Assembly: GCF_020283565.1 (NCBI RefSeq)
Contig: NC_060060.1
Coordinates: 4,774,001-4,838,000, forward strand
Direction: 5' to 3'
DNA from: Trifolium pratense
Taxonomy: Eukaryota; Streptophyta; Magnoliopsida; Fabales; Fabaceae
Length of the DNA stretch: 64,000 nt
The notes beneath the pieces were generated by a model. The model saw only the letters and a list, made by a program, of their open reading frames with translations, did no database searches and was not told the origin of the DNA. Positions 1 to 10,400 of this stretch are shown one piece after another. A program made the position numbers and the translations under genes. Each line of letters opens with the position of its first letter. Within the stretch, counting starts at the first letter, position 1.

Positions 1-101
1 ATTTTATGTTGATTTTTCCATTATTAAAGCTTAAAAAATATTCCCCACTACATTTGTTATTTGTTAGAAATATTGGTAAAAATTAGAAAGTATGTTTGAT
101 A

Positions 102-368
102 CTTCCTCCGTCCCTTATAAGCCCCCTTTGCAATTTTTCACCCTTATTAAGAAAAGTTGGTAGTGTAATAAATGCGTACTTTTTAAGTATTACAATTATT
201 ATATTGTCCTTTGTGAAAAGATGTTTTTGTAGTTAATTTTACGTATTTCAATACAAAGTAGAGTTATGTTTGGAAAAGTAATAATAAATGTGTCTAGGGA
301 ATTGAAAATGAGCTTATATTTATGGACGAAATTTTTCTTTGAAAGAGTGCTTATAATTAGGGACGGGG
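102..368. mobile_element. Stowaway-like MITE
   Basis: The ends read CTTCCTCCGTCCCTTATAAG and, on the right, a degenerate inverted copy ending GGGACGGGG. TA dinucleotides flank both ends at 100-101 and 369-370. TA target sites and CTCCCTCCGTCCC-type termini are typical of Tc1/mariner-derived Stowaway MITEs. This copy is diverged; at least six relatives lie in the window. Confidence 0.6.
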
Positions 369-397
369 TATTTAATTGTGTATTAATTTCTGAAGAT

Positions 398-586
398 GAA
401 TAATGCTAGCAACACACTCTTTAACAAACACACTCCAACACACTCTCTTTTATTGGTTGAAATTCACATGAGTCCCATAAAAAAATATGGATCCATATAA
501 TTTTTATGAGACCCATATAAATTTTAACCAATAGAAGAGTGTGTGTTAGAGTGTGTTTGTTAAAGAGTGTGTTGCTAGCACTCCTC
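398..586. mobile_element. Mutator-type MITE with 10-bp TSD
   Basis: A long imperfect terminal inverted repeat runs from GCTAGCAACACACTC (405 on) to its reverse complement ending at 579. It continues inward past the AACACACTC repeats to an ATTGGTT/AACCAAT pair. A 10-bp direct repeat TTCTGAAGAT flanks it at 388-397 and 587-596. Long TIRs with 9-10-bp target duplications are typical of Mutator-like elements. There is no coding capacity. Confidence 0.75.
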
Positions 587-1440
587 TTCTGAAGATAGTT
601 TCATGACTTTTCTATGTGGCAACCACATTGTGTCTCTCCATCTTACCATCCAACAATCATATCTCTATATCACTCACCTACTCCATATATCATTAAAAAT
701 GTGTGGGATTCACATAAAGAGAATGACTTAGTAAAGTTCCCCAACTCCACAAGCACCATTCATCTTTTCTCCCTAGTGAGGGTGGATACTTATTTGGTAT
801 AAAGATTTTATGGAGTTAAATTTCTCCATTGGAGATGGTCAAGGTTTGTTTCTTCAATTAGATCAATAAATTTTAATGTTGGATCAAATGAAATATGATA
901 CGATTTATTAATTCAATGGTGGAAAAACAATTGCACCTTATTCAACATTATTTGACTCGTGAATCATTCAGATTTAATAACTTATTAATGACAATTTTAT
1001 GGCCTCGTTTCAAATTGAAGAGAAAATGCATAAAATTGCCACCCTTGGGACCAAAGAACACCGTTTTTTAGTCAAAAAAATCGACCAGTATTTGGGTTAA
1101 AAGAGTGAAATTAGGACAAAAGTTGTAATAATGTATGAAATTCGACCAAAAAATTTAGATATTGTTATGGAGAGATTAAAATTTCATTTAAAGTAAAATA
1201 GGAAAATTAAAAGTGCATTTAACATGTATAAAACATGTTTTTCAAAATTAATATATATTTTTTGGTACAATATCAAAATCAAAATTAATATTGATAGTCT
1301 GACATATTGACGAAAAAAAAACTAGATAACTTAAGAGACCAAATTGACATTTTTAAAAATGAAAGGTAAAGTTCCTCGAAAATAAGATAAGGGATTGAAA
1401 ATTAAGTCCAAAATTTTAGATTTGTCCCTAGTTTTATATT

Positions 1441-1752
1441 GGTTTAACTACACATTTGGTCTCTTACGTTTATTTTAGGTTTTAATTTGGTCTCTTACGT
1501 TTAAAAAGTATCAATTTGGTACCTTACGTTTATTTTAGGTTTTAATTTTGTCACATGTGGCAGCCAATTTGCATATGTGGACAGACACGTGACACTTGGA
1601 CACACTGACACGTGTACTGTTCAAACGGTGTTAGTGACAAAACTAACGGAAAAGACTAACTTGAAACATAAAATAAACGTAAAGGACCAAATTGATGCTT
1701 TTTAAACGTAAGAGACCAAATTGAAACCTAAGACCAAATGTGTAGTTAAACC
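1441..1752. mobile_element. MITE with perfect terminal repeats and 9-bp TSD
   Basis: The element starts GGTTTAACTACACATTTG and ends with the exact reverse complement, the perfect match being about 22 bp. The 9-bp direct repeat TTTTATATT flanks it at 1432-1440 and 1753-1761. Inside are repeats of the type TTTGGTCTCTTACGTTT in both orientations. It is 312 bp and non-coding. The 9-bp TSD favours a Mutator-like origin. Confidence 0.75.
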
Positions 1753-3145
1753 TTTTATATTAGTATTTAGATGTGTATATAAAAACAAGTTCTCACATGT
1801 TCATAAGTTATTTTTAACTTATAAATAAGTACTTACTTAAATCTCTCAAATAGTTTATTGAATAAGCTCATAATTAAATTGTTTAACCCCAAACATGTCC
1901 TTGTTGCCATAAATACGCCAATTAATTTGCATGTATCTCATTGTCACAAACCAATTTGGAGAAAACACATGTCAATGTTACCTTTTTCTTGTTGATTTTG
2001 ACATGAAACTAATTAGAGCAGTAGCTTTCAGTGATAGATTTAGGAAGATCATGAGAAACAAATGGGCCACCATCCAAGCCCAACATAGATGATGACAGGC
2101 TAAAAATCTTGGCCCAACATCTTATTCTACCTTAATTAGAGATCATGAAAAAAAAAAAACTAATTGATGTGATTAGTTATTTTTGCAGCTCTAATTTACA
2201 TAGCTTGTTAGTAACATGTCCCTTTGTGTAGAAATCATGTCCCCGCTAACAATAAATTAGATCAAGTGGTAAGTGATTCGAACCCCTTAAACAAATAATC
2301 AAAAATTCAATCATTGATTCTTATATATGAAAATAAAAATTGATTGAAGGAAATAACTCGCTTATCATTTCAAATAAGTGTTTTACAAAATGGTCGAGAG
2401 TCTCAAGTATATTTTTGCTTTCATTAATTAATAATTTTTTTTTTGACAAATTCATTAATGTTATTATTAAAACAATATGTCCAACTAAAATCCAAAAAAG
2501 AAATAACAACTTCATCACTTGCTAGTTGCATTATAATAAATAAAATAAATAAATAAAATGGATAGGATTGATGATGAAATCAAGGAAAAGTGGTCAGATT
2601 CAAGTGAAAGGATTTTTTAAAAATATATTCCTAAATACCTTGAAGTATCTTAAGTTATTTTTTTAATTTTGATTTCTTAAATTATAAACGTTATACAATT
2701 TTATCTTAAATCTTTTTTATTTTATTTTGGTCCTTAAATTATGAATATTAGACATTTTGTTCTCTAAAATTATAAATATTAAGATAATTTGATCTAAACT
2801 AAATTGTCTAAAATTTGTAACTTGAGAGATCGAAGTACATACTATTGTTAAGTTAAGTCACAAAATAAAACAAAATTCTTTAAGAAATCAAATGTTTATA
2901 TAGCCAACTCTCCCAACATAATTGCTAGTCACCTGACCAAATATTTTTATTAGTATAACGAATGACATAGTAGATGGAGTCTGACCGTGTATCCTCTATT
3001 GCTCCCATCTCTGATGCATTTTATGTTTTTATCTCTCTCGTTAAATTTAATTTTTAGTTTCTCTATCTTCAGTCACAAAATCATCAAATTGCACTCCCAC
3101 TAAACAAGAGGTAATCCAATTCCTAGTAGATGCCCTTATCTGAGG

Positions 3146-3390
3146 TTGAAGGAAATACTCAACTCCAAAAGTTTCTGCAAAACCTCTATTGAAACCAAAG
3201 AATCCTTCCTAGCAACTTGGAGTAAATTGTTCCTAAATTTTGCTGCCCTTATGATAAATATCTCTCTCCTTGTGGAAAACCTTAGTTGTTTGTCCTACAC
3301 AAAATATGGTCTACCACTGTCCCTAACAATAGAGGCAATATGGTCCTTTGGAGATAGATTGTCTTGTAGGCAAGACATAGCCTGCTTTAC
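3146..3390 (-). other. Unassigned, possibly decayed coding fragment
   Basis: Read on the minus strand, this stretch is less AT-rich than its surroundings and gives a long, nearly open frame interrupted by at least one stop. The plus strand also holds an open frame at 3146-3415. I recognise neither translation. It may be a relic exon or chance. Confidence 0.15.
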
Positions 3391-4365
3391 TTTTTTTTTT
3401 TTGGATTTTTTTTAATAAAATAATCGCAGGATGTTGGTTTCATGAGTCCGAATTCAAATGAGAATTTTTCACTTCTTAATACTTAATGTATATGTGAAGT
3501 CAAAAAAAAAAAAAAAAAACTTAATGTATATGTATGTGTTTAACCATTAAACTATTTAAAAAAAAAAACACAGTGTCTCTTCCCAAAAAAAATTCTTGCT
3601 AAAAAAATCATCGACGGTAAAACTTCGTATCAATATTATATTAACTCAAAAAATAAAAAATCTTATTAAGAGATAGACTTAAGCATTTGTGTTGGAGTCT
3701 TGGAGAACCGTACCACTACCACTTGCACTCATCCTCTAATCATATTTGCCCACAATACACTTTGTTAAATTTAATTTTATCAAAGTCTTCAACCCTTGTA
3801 GAAATATATGCATATATTATTAGAAATATACCCTTAAGTTCATGTAAAAAACAGCTTGCAATACTTACATACAATGAATGAACAGTATTAAATTCTTGTA
3901 TACAATGAATGTTCAATATTCTTGTATACAATATCACAACCGATAAATCTCATTAAACTTTTTAATTTTTCTTTATATCGATCTCATATTTTTCTATTTA
4001 GCGAAAGAGTTTAATGGACATGTTTTGTCGGTGAAAATTATTTTTATACAGACCTCTAATAAAAATCTATTATTCTCCACATCATACTATTAAAGTGGAG
4101 TGTAATTAAGTGATTTGGTAGAATACATGATTGCTATTGGATGACAGTGTAAAATTATTTTGCACAGTCAATTCTATTTTCTTTCGGCGAAAACAAAAAG
4201 ATTGCACAAAGATGAATATATCCATAAAATAAATAGAAAAATTAATAAGGTAATTAATAAGACTTAAATACATAAAATATACAAGACTTTTTTTTTCTTT
4301 TTTTATCAAAATAAATACACAAGACTTACATACATTATTATACACATTAAAAAAAACGAGAAAAT

Positions 4366-4499
4366 GTCCCCATGAGCTTAGCTCAATTGGTTGGGACATC
4401 AGCATTTTATATGCAGGAGCCAGGGTTCGAACCCTGGACACTCCACTTATCCATCTTTAAAGGTGGAATTTCAAGCCACTAGGCTACCTGACCAAAAAA
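4366..4499 (+). mobile_element. tRNA-derived SINE
   Basis: It begins near 4366 and contains an RNA polymerase III box A-like segment (GAGCTTAGCTCAATTGGTTG) and a box B (GGTTCGAACCC). A tail reading CCACTAGGCTACCTGACC and an A-run follow. The 15-bp direct repeat AAAAAACGAGAAAAT lies at about 4351-4365 and 4500-4514, a likely target-site duplication. A diverged relative lies at 30083-30205. It resembles the plant Au/MtSINE type from memory. Confidence 0.8.
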
Positions 4500-4557
4500 A
4501 AAAAACGAGAAAATAGATTAATCAACAACAAAATTAACTAATCACTTAAACACAAAA

Positions 4558-4695
4558 GAACTGTCGACCAATATCAACCATGTTTTCCGCCACATCACTC
4601 ACTAAATCCCACTTTCTTAATATGATGTGGAAGAATACTTTATTCTTATTGGTCGTCAGTGTAAAAGGTGCGTAGTCTTTAAACTCAACACAAAA
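4558..4695. mobile_element. MITE-like repeat, partial copy
   Basis: This segment is about 85-90% identical by eye to 16853-16998. They share CCATGTTTTCCGCCACATCA, the TTCTTAATATGATGTGGAAG block and the right end GTAGTCTTTAAACTCAAC. A separate half-copy of the palindromic terminus (GACAGTGTAAAATTATTTT) lies near 4143-4170. Confidence 0.55.
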
Positions 4696-5141
4696 CAAAA
4701 GTGAATAAGGTAATTAATAAGATGATAAGATTTACATACATATATACACAAACTTACATGTACAACATTAGAAAAGTATATTAATCAACAACAAAATTAA
4801 CTATACACTAAAAACAAGTAATTTCTTATACCAAAAACAAAACAAGTTATTTTCTTTTGACTCAACAAATCACAAGTTTAACAAATGTATAATAAAAGTT
4901 GAAAACACAAACCAACTGGAAGTAAAAGAAAGAAACCATGGGCTTAGATTATATGGTTTGATAAATAGTGAGCAGCAATATCCATGGATTCAAAAACTGG
5001 TTTTTTTACTTGACCCGACACATAACATTATAAAAGTTGAAACTTTTTTTTTTTGACATTAAAAGTTGAATTAAATACTTCCTCTGGTCCAATAAGAGAA
5101 AATTTATTTTCTAGATTCATTGTAAAGTTGATATATTTATA

Positions 5142-6004
5142 GGGGTGTATTCAATTAGAATTTCAATGGATTTTAAAAGACTTTTTTATGATGACAAAAT
5201 CCTGTGATATTCAATTAGGATTTTAAAAGACTTTAAAAAAGTTTAGTGGTATTCAATTAGGATTTTAAAAGACTTTAAAAAAGTCTAGTGGTATTCAATC
5301 AAGACTCTTTACAACTTACAAAAAGTCTTGTGGTTTTCAAAAGTATTCTAATTTCGATGGATTGTTTAAAAAATAGGATTTTAATGAATTTTGATGGACT
5401 TTTTAGTGAAGTTTGAGCTACAAAAAGTCTTTCCTCATATCATGAGATTTTGATGGATTCTCATTTTTTTTTTTATTTCTTTTTCTCCCTACCTCTCTAT
5501 CACGTTTCCTCTTCATGGTTGTCCTGCTACCATAGAGTGTCACGATTCATTATAGGATATAGACATTGAAAATATATACAACAACATGTTTCAACGACAG
5601 CAACAGAACCTTGTTCGTCATTTTTTTTTAATTGTTTTTTTGTTTATTCATTGATTTTTTTTTTGTAGAATTTTATTCATTGATTTTTTTATTATATTAA
5701 TGATTGTTGATTTTTTTAAGGAAGGATTAATTTTCATTGATTGATTATTATTATTTTAGAAGGAATTTATATCAAATTTATTGACTCATTTAAATCTTAA
5801 AAGTCTATAAAGTACTTCAAAATCTCAAAAGTCTGTGTCATAAAGTCTCACAAATTCTTGTGTTAAGAATCTTGATTGAAAAAGTCATTCAAAAAAGTCT
5901 TCTAAAATCTCATAAAATCAATACAATCTCACAAAGTCTTTTAAAATCTTCAAGATTTTTTTTGCTAAAATTATCTTGTGAAATCTTAATTCAATACACC
6001 CCCC
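5142..6004. mobile_element. Non-coding TIR element nested in a MITE
   Basis: The ends are GGGGTGTATTCAATTAGAA and TTCTTAATTCAATACACCCC-like inverted copies. Subterminal direct repeats of ATTCAATTAGGATTTTAAAA with AGACTTTAAAAAAGT occur on the left, and inverted AAAGTCTTTTAAAATC blocks on the right. About 860 bp, no coding capacity. A clear target-site duplication was not found, so the superfamily is unassigned. Confidence 0.5.
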
Positions 6005-6070
6005 TTAGGCTATAATGTTGTCTAGAGACATCAACTTTACGATAAATCTAAAATATAAACTTTTACTATA

Positions 6071-6355
6071 CTCCCTCCGTCCCATATTATAAGCAAAAAA
6101 AAAAAATCACTTTTTCATGTCCCAAATTATAAGAAAAAAAAAACTAACTTTTATCATTTTCAAGATAAACTTTTACTTAATTTACTCTCTCTCTTCTTTT
6201 CCCCATAATCAATAACCAATAAAAACTGTTTTTACATCTTCCCATGAAACTTATTTCAACAAACACACAAAAAGTCAACCTTGAAATTATCATATTTTAC
6301 TTTTCTTAATAAGTGTGAAAATATTTTTTTTGCCTATATTATGGGACGGAGGGAG
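6071..6355. mobile_element. Stowaway-like MITE
   Basis: Well-preserved ends CTCCCTCCGTCCCATATTAT and ATTATGGGACGGAGGGAG, flanked by TA (6069-6070 and 6356-6357). It sits in the right arm of the older MITE 5078-6374. Close relative of 36243-36519. Confidence 0.8.
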
Positions 6356-6790
6356 TATATAAGACCGGAGGAAGTATAATATTTTATCCAGTAATTGTGT
6401 AAATTATAGTGGTTATCTTGATCTGCAAAATATAAGTACTGGACAGAACAGTACTGAACAGAACAATACAAGACAGAACAACACACAGACAAACATTTAA
6501 GGTATTGAATAAACTTTGTGTTGTACGATATTTGATGGACAAAATATTATTTTATTATTTTAGACAACTTGTGCAAAGAACAAAAAGTTGTCTCGCGATT
6601 TTGTGGGGACAAGAATTTGAGTATTTGTTCTATCCTTTGACCCCCATTTTTTCTAGTACCAGACACAGTTTTAAAATCAAGCACTTGTCATGTCGAGTCC
6701 TTTATTTTTTTTGAGATCAAACAGACATTGTTCGATAATATCGATTCAAAAAAATTAGTAGTAATATCCATGGATCCATCCAAAATTTCT

Positions 6791-6815
6791 GACCCGACCC
6801 GACCCGACCCGACCC
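6791..6815. repeat. (GACCC)5 pentanucleotide repeat
   Basis: Five perfect copies of GACCC lie directly upstream of a TATA-like motif ahead of the SIN3-like gene. Confidence 0.85.
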
Positions 6816-6816
6816 G

Positions 6817-6825
6817 TATAAAATA
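6817..6825 (+). promoter_or_regulatory. Candidate TATA box of the SIN3-like gene
   Basis: TATAAAATA is followed by a CT- and CA-rich leader (about 6990-7160) typical of plant 5' UTRs, then a probable 5' UTR intron (donor GTATAA at 7286, acceptor CAG ending 7434). The transcription start is not determinable from sequence. Confidence 0.35.
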
Positions 6826-7436
6826 TCATTGTAATAAGAACATCAACATAACGCGAACACAAACACAAACACAAACACATATATAAGCAAACTTTGTTCT
6901 CATAATATATTAAATTCATTCTTTTTTATTTTTCCATCTTTCTTAATTTTTTCAAATCTTCTTCAAACAATTCAGTTCTTGTGAGTTTCATAGTTGCGCA
7001 CGTATCACCGTTTCTCTCTTCCCTTTTTTTTTCTCTCACACCAAAACTCTCTTTCTCTCTCTTTCTTTTCACTGTTTGTTTGATTTTAATCTTAATTTCT
7101 GGTTCAATCTTATTAACGTAAACAAACAACGTAAGAGAGAGACACAACAACAACAACAACGACACAAACACAAACCTTAATCTAACTTGTTTTGTTTTTC
7201 TCTCCGATCAAACCCTTCTTGAAGATCTACTCAAGTTGTTTTTTCCCAGCATAATTTTCCTGGGAAAATCTGGGGAATTCATAAAGTATAATTTTTTTCC
7301 CTTTTCACTTTTTGGGTCTTGTTCAATTACTTTCAATTCAATGTTATTGTCAATTATATTATTGATTATGTAGTTTTAATTGATCAATTGAATTGTTCAA
7401 TTTTTAATTTGATTATGTGATTTTGATTATGCAGGG

Positions 7437-10400
7437 ATGAAGAGGGCAAGAGATGATATTTACTCTTCTTCTCAATTCAAACGTCCTTTTGGTTCTTCAC
7501 GTGGTGATTCGTATGTTTTCTTGATTATAGTCTTAAATTTGAAATTTTGATTTTGTTTTTTGCCCTATTTTGTGTTTATGCACCAATTTTGTGTTTCACT
7601 CTTTGGAATTAGTTTTGTGCCCTAATTTTGTGTTTTACTGTTGTATTTGAATTCATATACCTATATGCCTAATTCACTTGTTGTGTTCAATTGTTGTTGA
7701 TTTTCATTAGGGTTATGTTTGATTTGAGTTTAAATTGATTGTGGAGTTTGTTATCTGATTGGATCATTGGTTAAAAATAATGGCTTGATTTGGATATGGT
7801 TAAATCGTTTTGATTTGCATAATTTGGTTTTTTTGATTCCCTATTTTGTGTTAATGGGCCAAATTTGCGTTTTACTCGTTGGAATTAGTTTTGTGCCCTA
7901 ATTTTGTGTTTCAATGTTGAATTTGAATTTCATTAGGGTTATGTTTAATTTGAGTTTAAATTGATTGTGGAGTTTGTAATCTGACGGGATAATTGGCTTA
8001 AAGGAATTGTTGTGTTTGGATTTGCATGATTTTTTTTGCATGAAACTTACTAGACAAGTAATATGAGTAATGTTGCAATTAACTCAGAATTTTGATCGAA
8101 GATATCTGTGATTGCATGTCTGTCTTTGTGGATTAATATTTTTGAAACCTAATTTTTACAGTGTGAAGATTGTGATTATAATGCTGTAGTTGTTGATATT
8201 TTGGATATCTGAAATTGTGATTGTGTTCTGTGTATGAAGCTATGGCCAAGGCCCCGGAAATGGAGGTGGTGGCGGAGGAGGTGGACTTGTTATCGGTGGA
8301 GGAGGTGGGGGAGCAACCACTTCCCAAAAACTGACTACGAATGATGCTTTATCATATTTGAAGGAAGTGAAAGATATGTTCCAAGATCAAAAAGAAAAAT
8401 ATGACATGTTCCTCGAGGTCATGAAAGATTTCAAGGCTCAAAAGTAGGTTCTTAACCTTTTTTTGTACTCCCTCCGTCCCAAAACAATTGTCCCTGTTGA
8501 CTGTTGACATTTATTTTGACAGTATTTTTTTTACTAATGTACAAAGACAAATATTAGCAAATAAGATCTTGTTTGATTTGTCTCAATGAATATTTTCACA
8601 ATATTAAATTTTTATAATTTTTCATGAAAGAAAACTAAAGATATTAATGATTCAAATTATGCATTGGTATGCGTAAGGACCATTGTTTTGGGACGGAGGT
8701 AGTACTTTGTAATGATTTTGAACGACGGAACATTCTGTCTAAATCAAGTTATTTCAATATTTTTTTCTTTGTTTCCAGGACTGACACTCATGGTGTCATA
8801 GAAAGGGTCAAGGAACTATTCAAAGGTCACAACCATTTGATTTTTGGATTTAACACTTTCCTGCCAAAAGGATATGAGATAACACTTGATGAGGAAGAGG
8901 CTCCTCCTCCAAAAAAAACGGTTGAATTTGAAGAAGCTATTAGTTTTGTGAACAAGATAAAGGTAATGTGTTTTTTTCAGATACTGAGTGAGTTTATTGA
9001 TATTGTTGATTCATTCATAGATGTAATGATTAGGTTTTGTTTCTACAGAAACGCTTCCAAAATGACGAGCATGTTTACAAATCATTCTTGGACATTTTGA
9101 ATATGTATCGTAAAGAGCACAAGGAGATTGGTGAAGTTTACAGTGAGGTAAATATGCCTTGCCCTATATACTTTTGGCACTTTGCCGTTTTTTTTTCTTT
9201 AAATTTTTTTTGGCTGAAATGTTTACTCTTTTTTCCTTTTACATAAAAAACTCTAGGTTGCTACCCTTTTTAAGGAGCATAGAGATTTGCTCGAGGAGTT
9301 TACTAGATTCTTACCAGATAATTCGGCAGCACCTTCCACACAGCATGCTCCATTTGGTCGAAATTCATTGCAGCGCTTCAATGAGCGGAGTTCTATGGCA
9401 CCAATGATGCGGCAAATGCAAGCAGAAAAGGTAGTAAGAGTGTTCCTTTTCATGAGGATTTTTGCACTTCTTTTATAAAAAAAAGTTAGTCTCAAAAACT
9501 TATTTTTGCAGCAACGTTATCGGCGAGATCGATTTCCTTCCCATGATCGTGATCTGAGTGTTGAACGTCCTGATCTGGATGACGACAAGACAATGATGAA
9601 CATGCACAAGGAGCAAAGGAAACGTGAGAGCAGGGATAGAAGGATTCGAGATCATGATGATAGAGAACATGATCTTGATAACTCGCAACGCTTTCCTGAC
9701 AAAAAGAAATCTGTTAAGAAGGCTGAAGCTTATGGACTGTCTTCTGACTTTGCTTCTCATGATGATAAAGATGCATTAAAGAGTAAGCTATCATACTCTG
9801 AATAATACATTGCTTGAAAGTGTGATCTATATATTTATTATATTTTGGAATTTTACAGTTACTTTATTTTGCCTGTAAACCATCATGTTTTCAATGTGCT
9901 GTAGATTTTTATATGTTGGTAATTTATAAAGTAGGACGATTATTGGCACTAGTACTGCCACCAAAGAAAATTAAAGAAGAGGATAGGAAACTATAATTAC
10001 TTTTCTGTATTCTCAAACCTCAAACTGTAGATAGATTGATAGAATCTGGATTCTATATTCTGTAACTCAAAAGTGATTCGTAATTACAAGGTATTGAGGA
10101 TTTATAGTGAATGTATCACAATTGATTTGGATTCTGTTAGTTACACAGTGTACAACTAACTTACACGGTACAACTAACTTGTACAACAGAATTGGTTTTC
10201 TGATAAACGAGTTAGTTGTTAAGTGGAACTAACTGAATCCAAATCAGTTAAGATACACTCACTATAAATACACAATAATTTGTAATACTTTTGAGTTACA
10301 GAATATAGAATACAGATTCATTCTCTTTGTTTTCAGTTTATTTTACTTTCAGTAGCTATTTCAGTTTCCAGTTTCTATCACAGTTGAAGAAGCTCATTTA

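Larger units (their letters stand above)
5078..6374. mobile_element. Stowaway-like MITE carrying two nested elements
   Basis: The outer termini ACTTCCTCTGGTCCAATAAG and TATAAGACCGGAGGAAGT are inverted copies flanked by TA (5076-5077, 6375-6376). The element's own sequence is only about 200 bp. The rest is a TIR element at 5142-6004 and a second Stowaway MITE at 6071-6355. Confidence 0.6.
1..6786. other. Gene-poor, repeat-rich intergenic region
   Basis: No convincing protein gene is seen before the SIN3-like gene. Open frames here are short, low-complexity and without recognisable motifs. The space is filled by MITEs, a SINE and AT-rich sequence, each listed separately where borders could be found. 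Around 2250-2300 a short stretch resembles a tRNA-type box A and box B but has no clear element borders. Confidence 0.7.

Noticed and set aside
4371..4450. tRNA gene
   Set aside because: Box A and B are present, but no cloverleaf with acceptor stem closes, and TSD plus A-tail mark a SINE. The same applies to 16716-16790 and 30083-30205.
8133..8327. Minus ORF over the Gly-rich exon
   Set aside because: It is the antisense of the repetitive GGN codons of SIN3-like exon 2.
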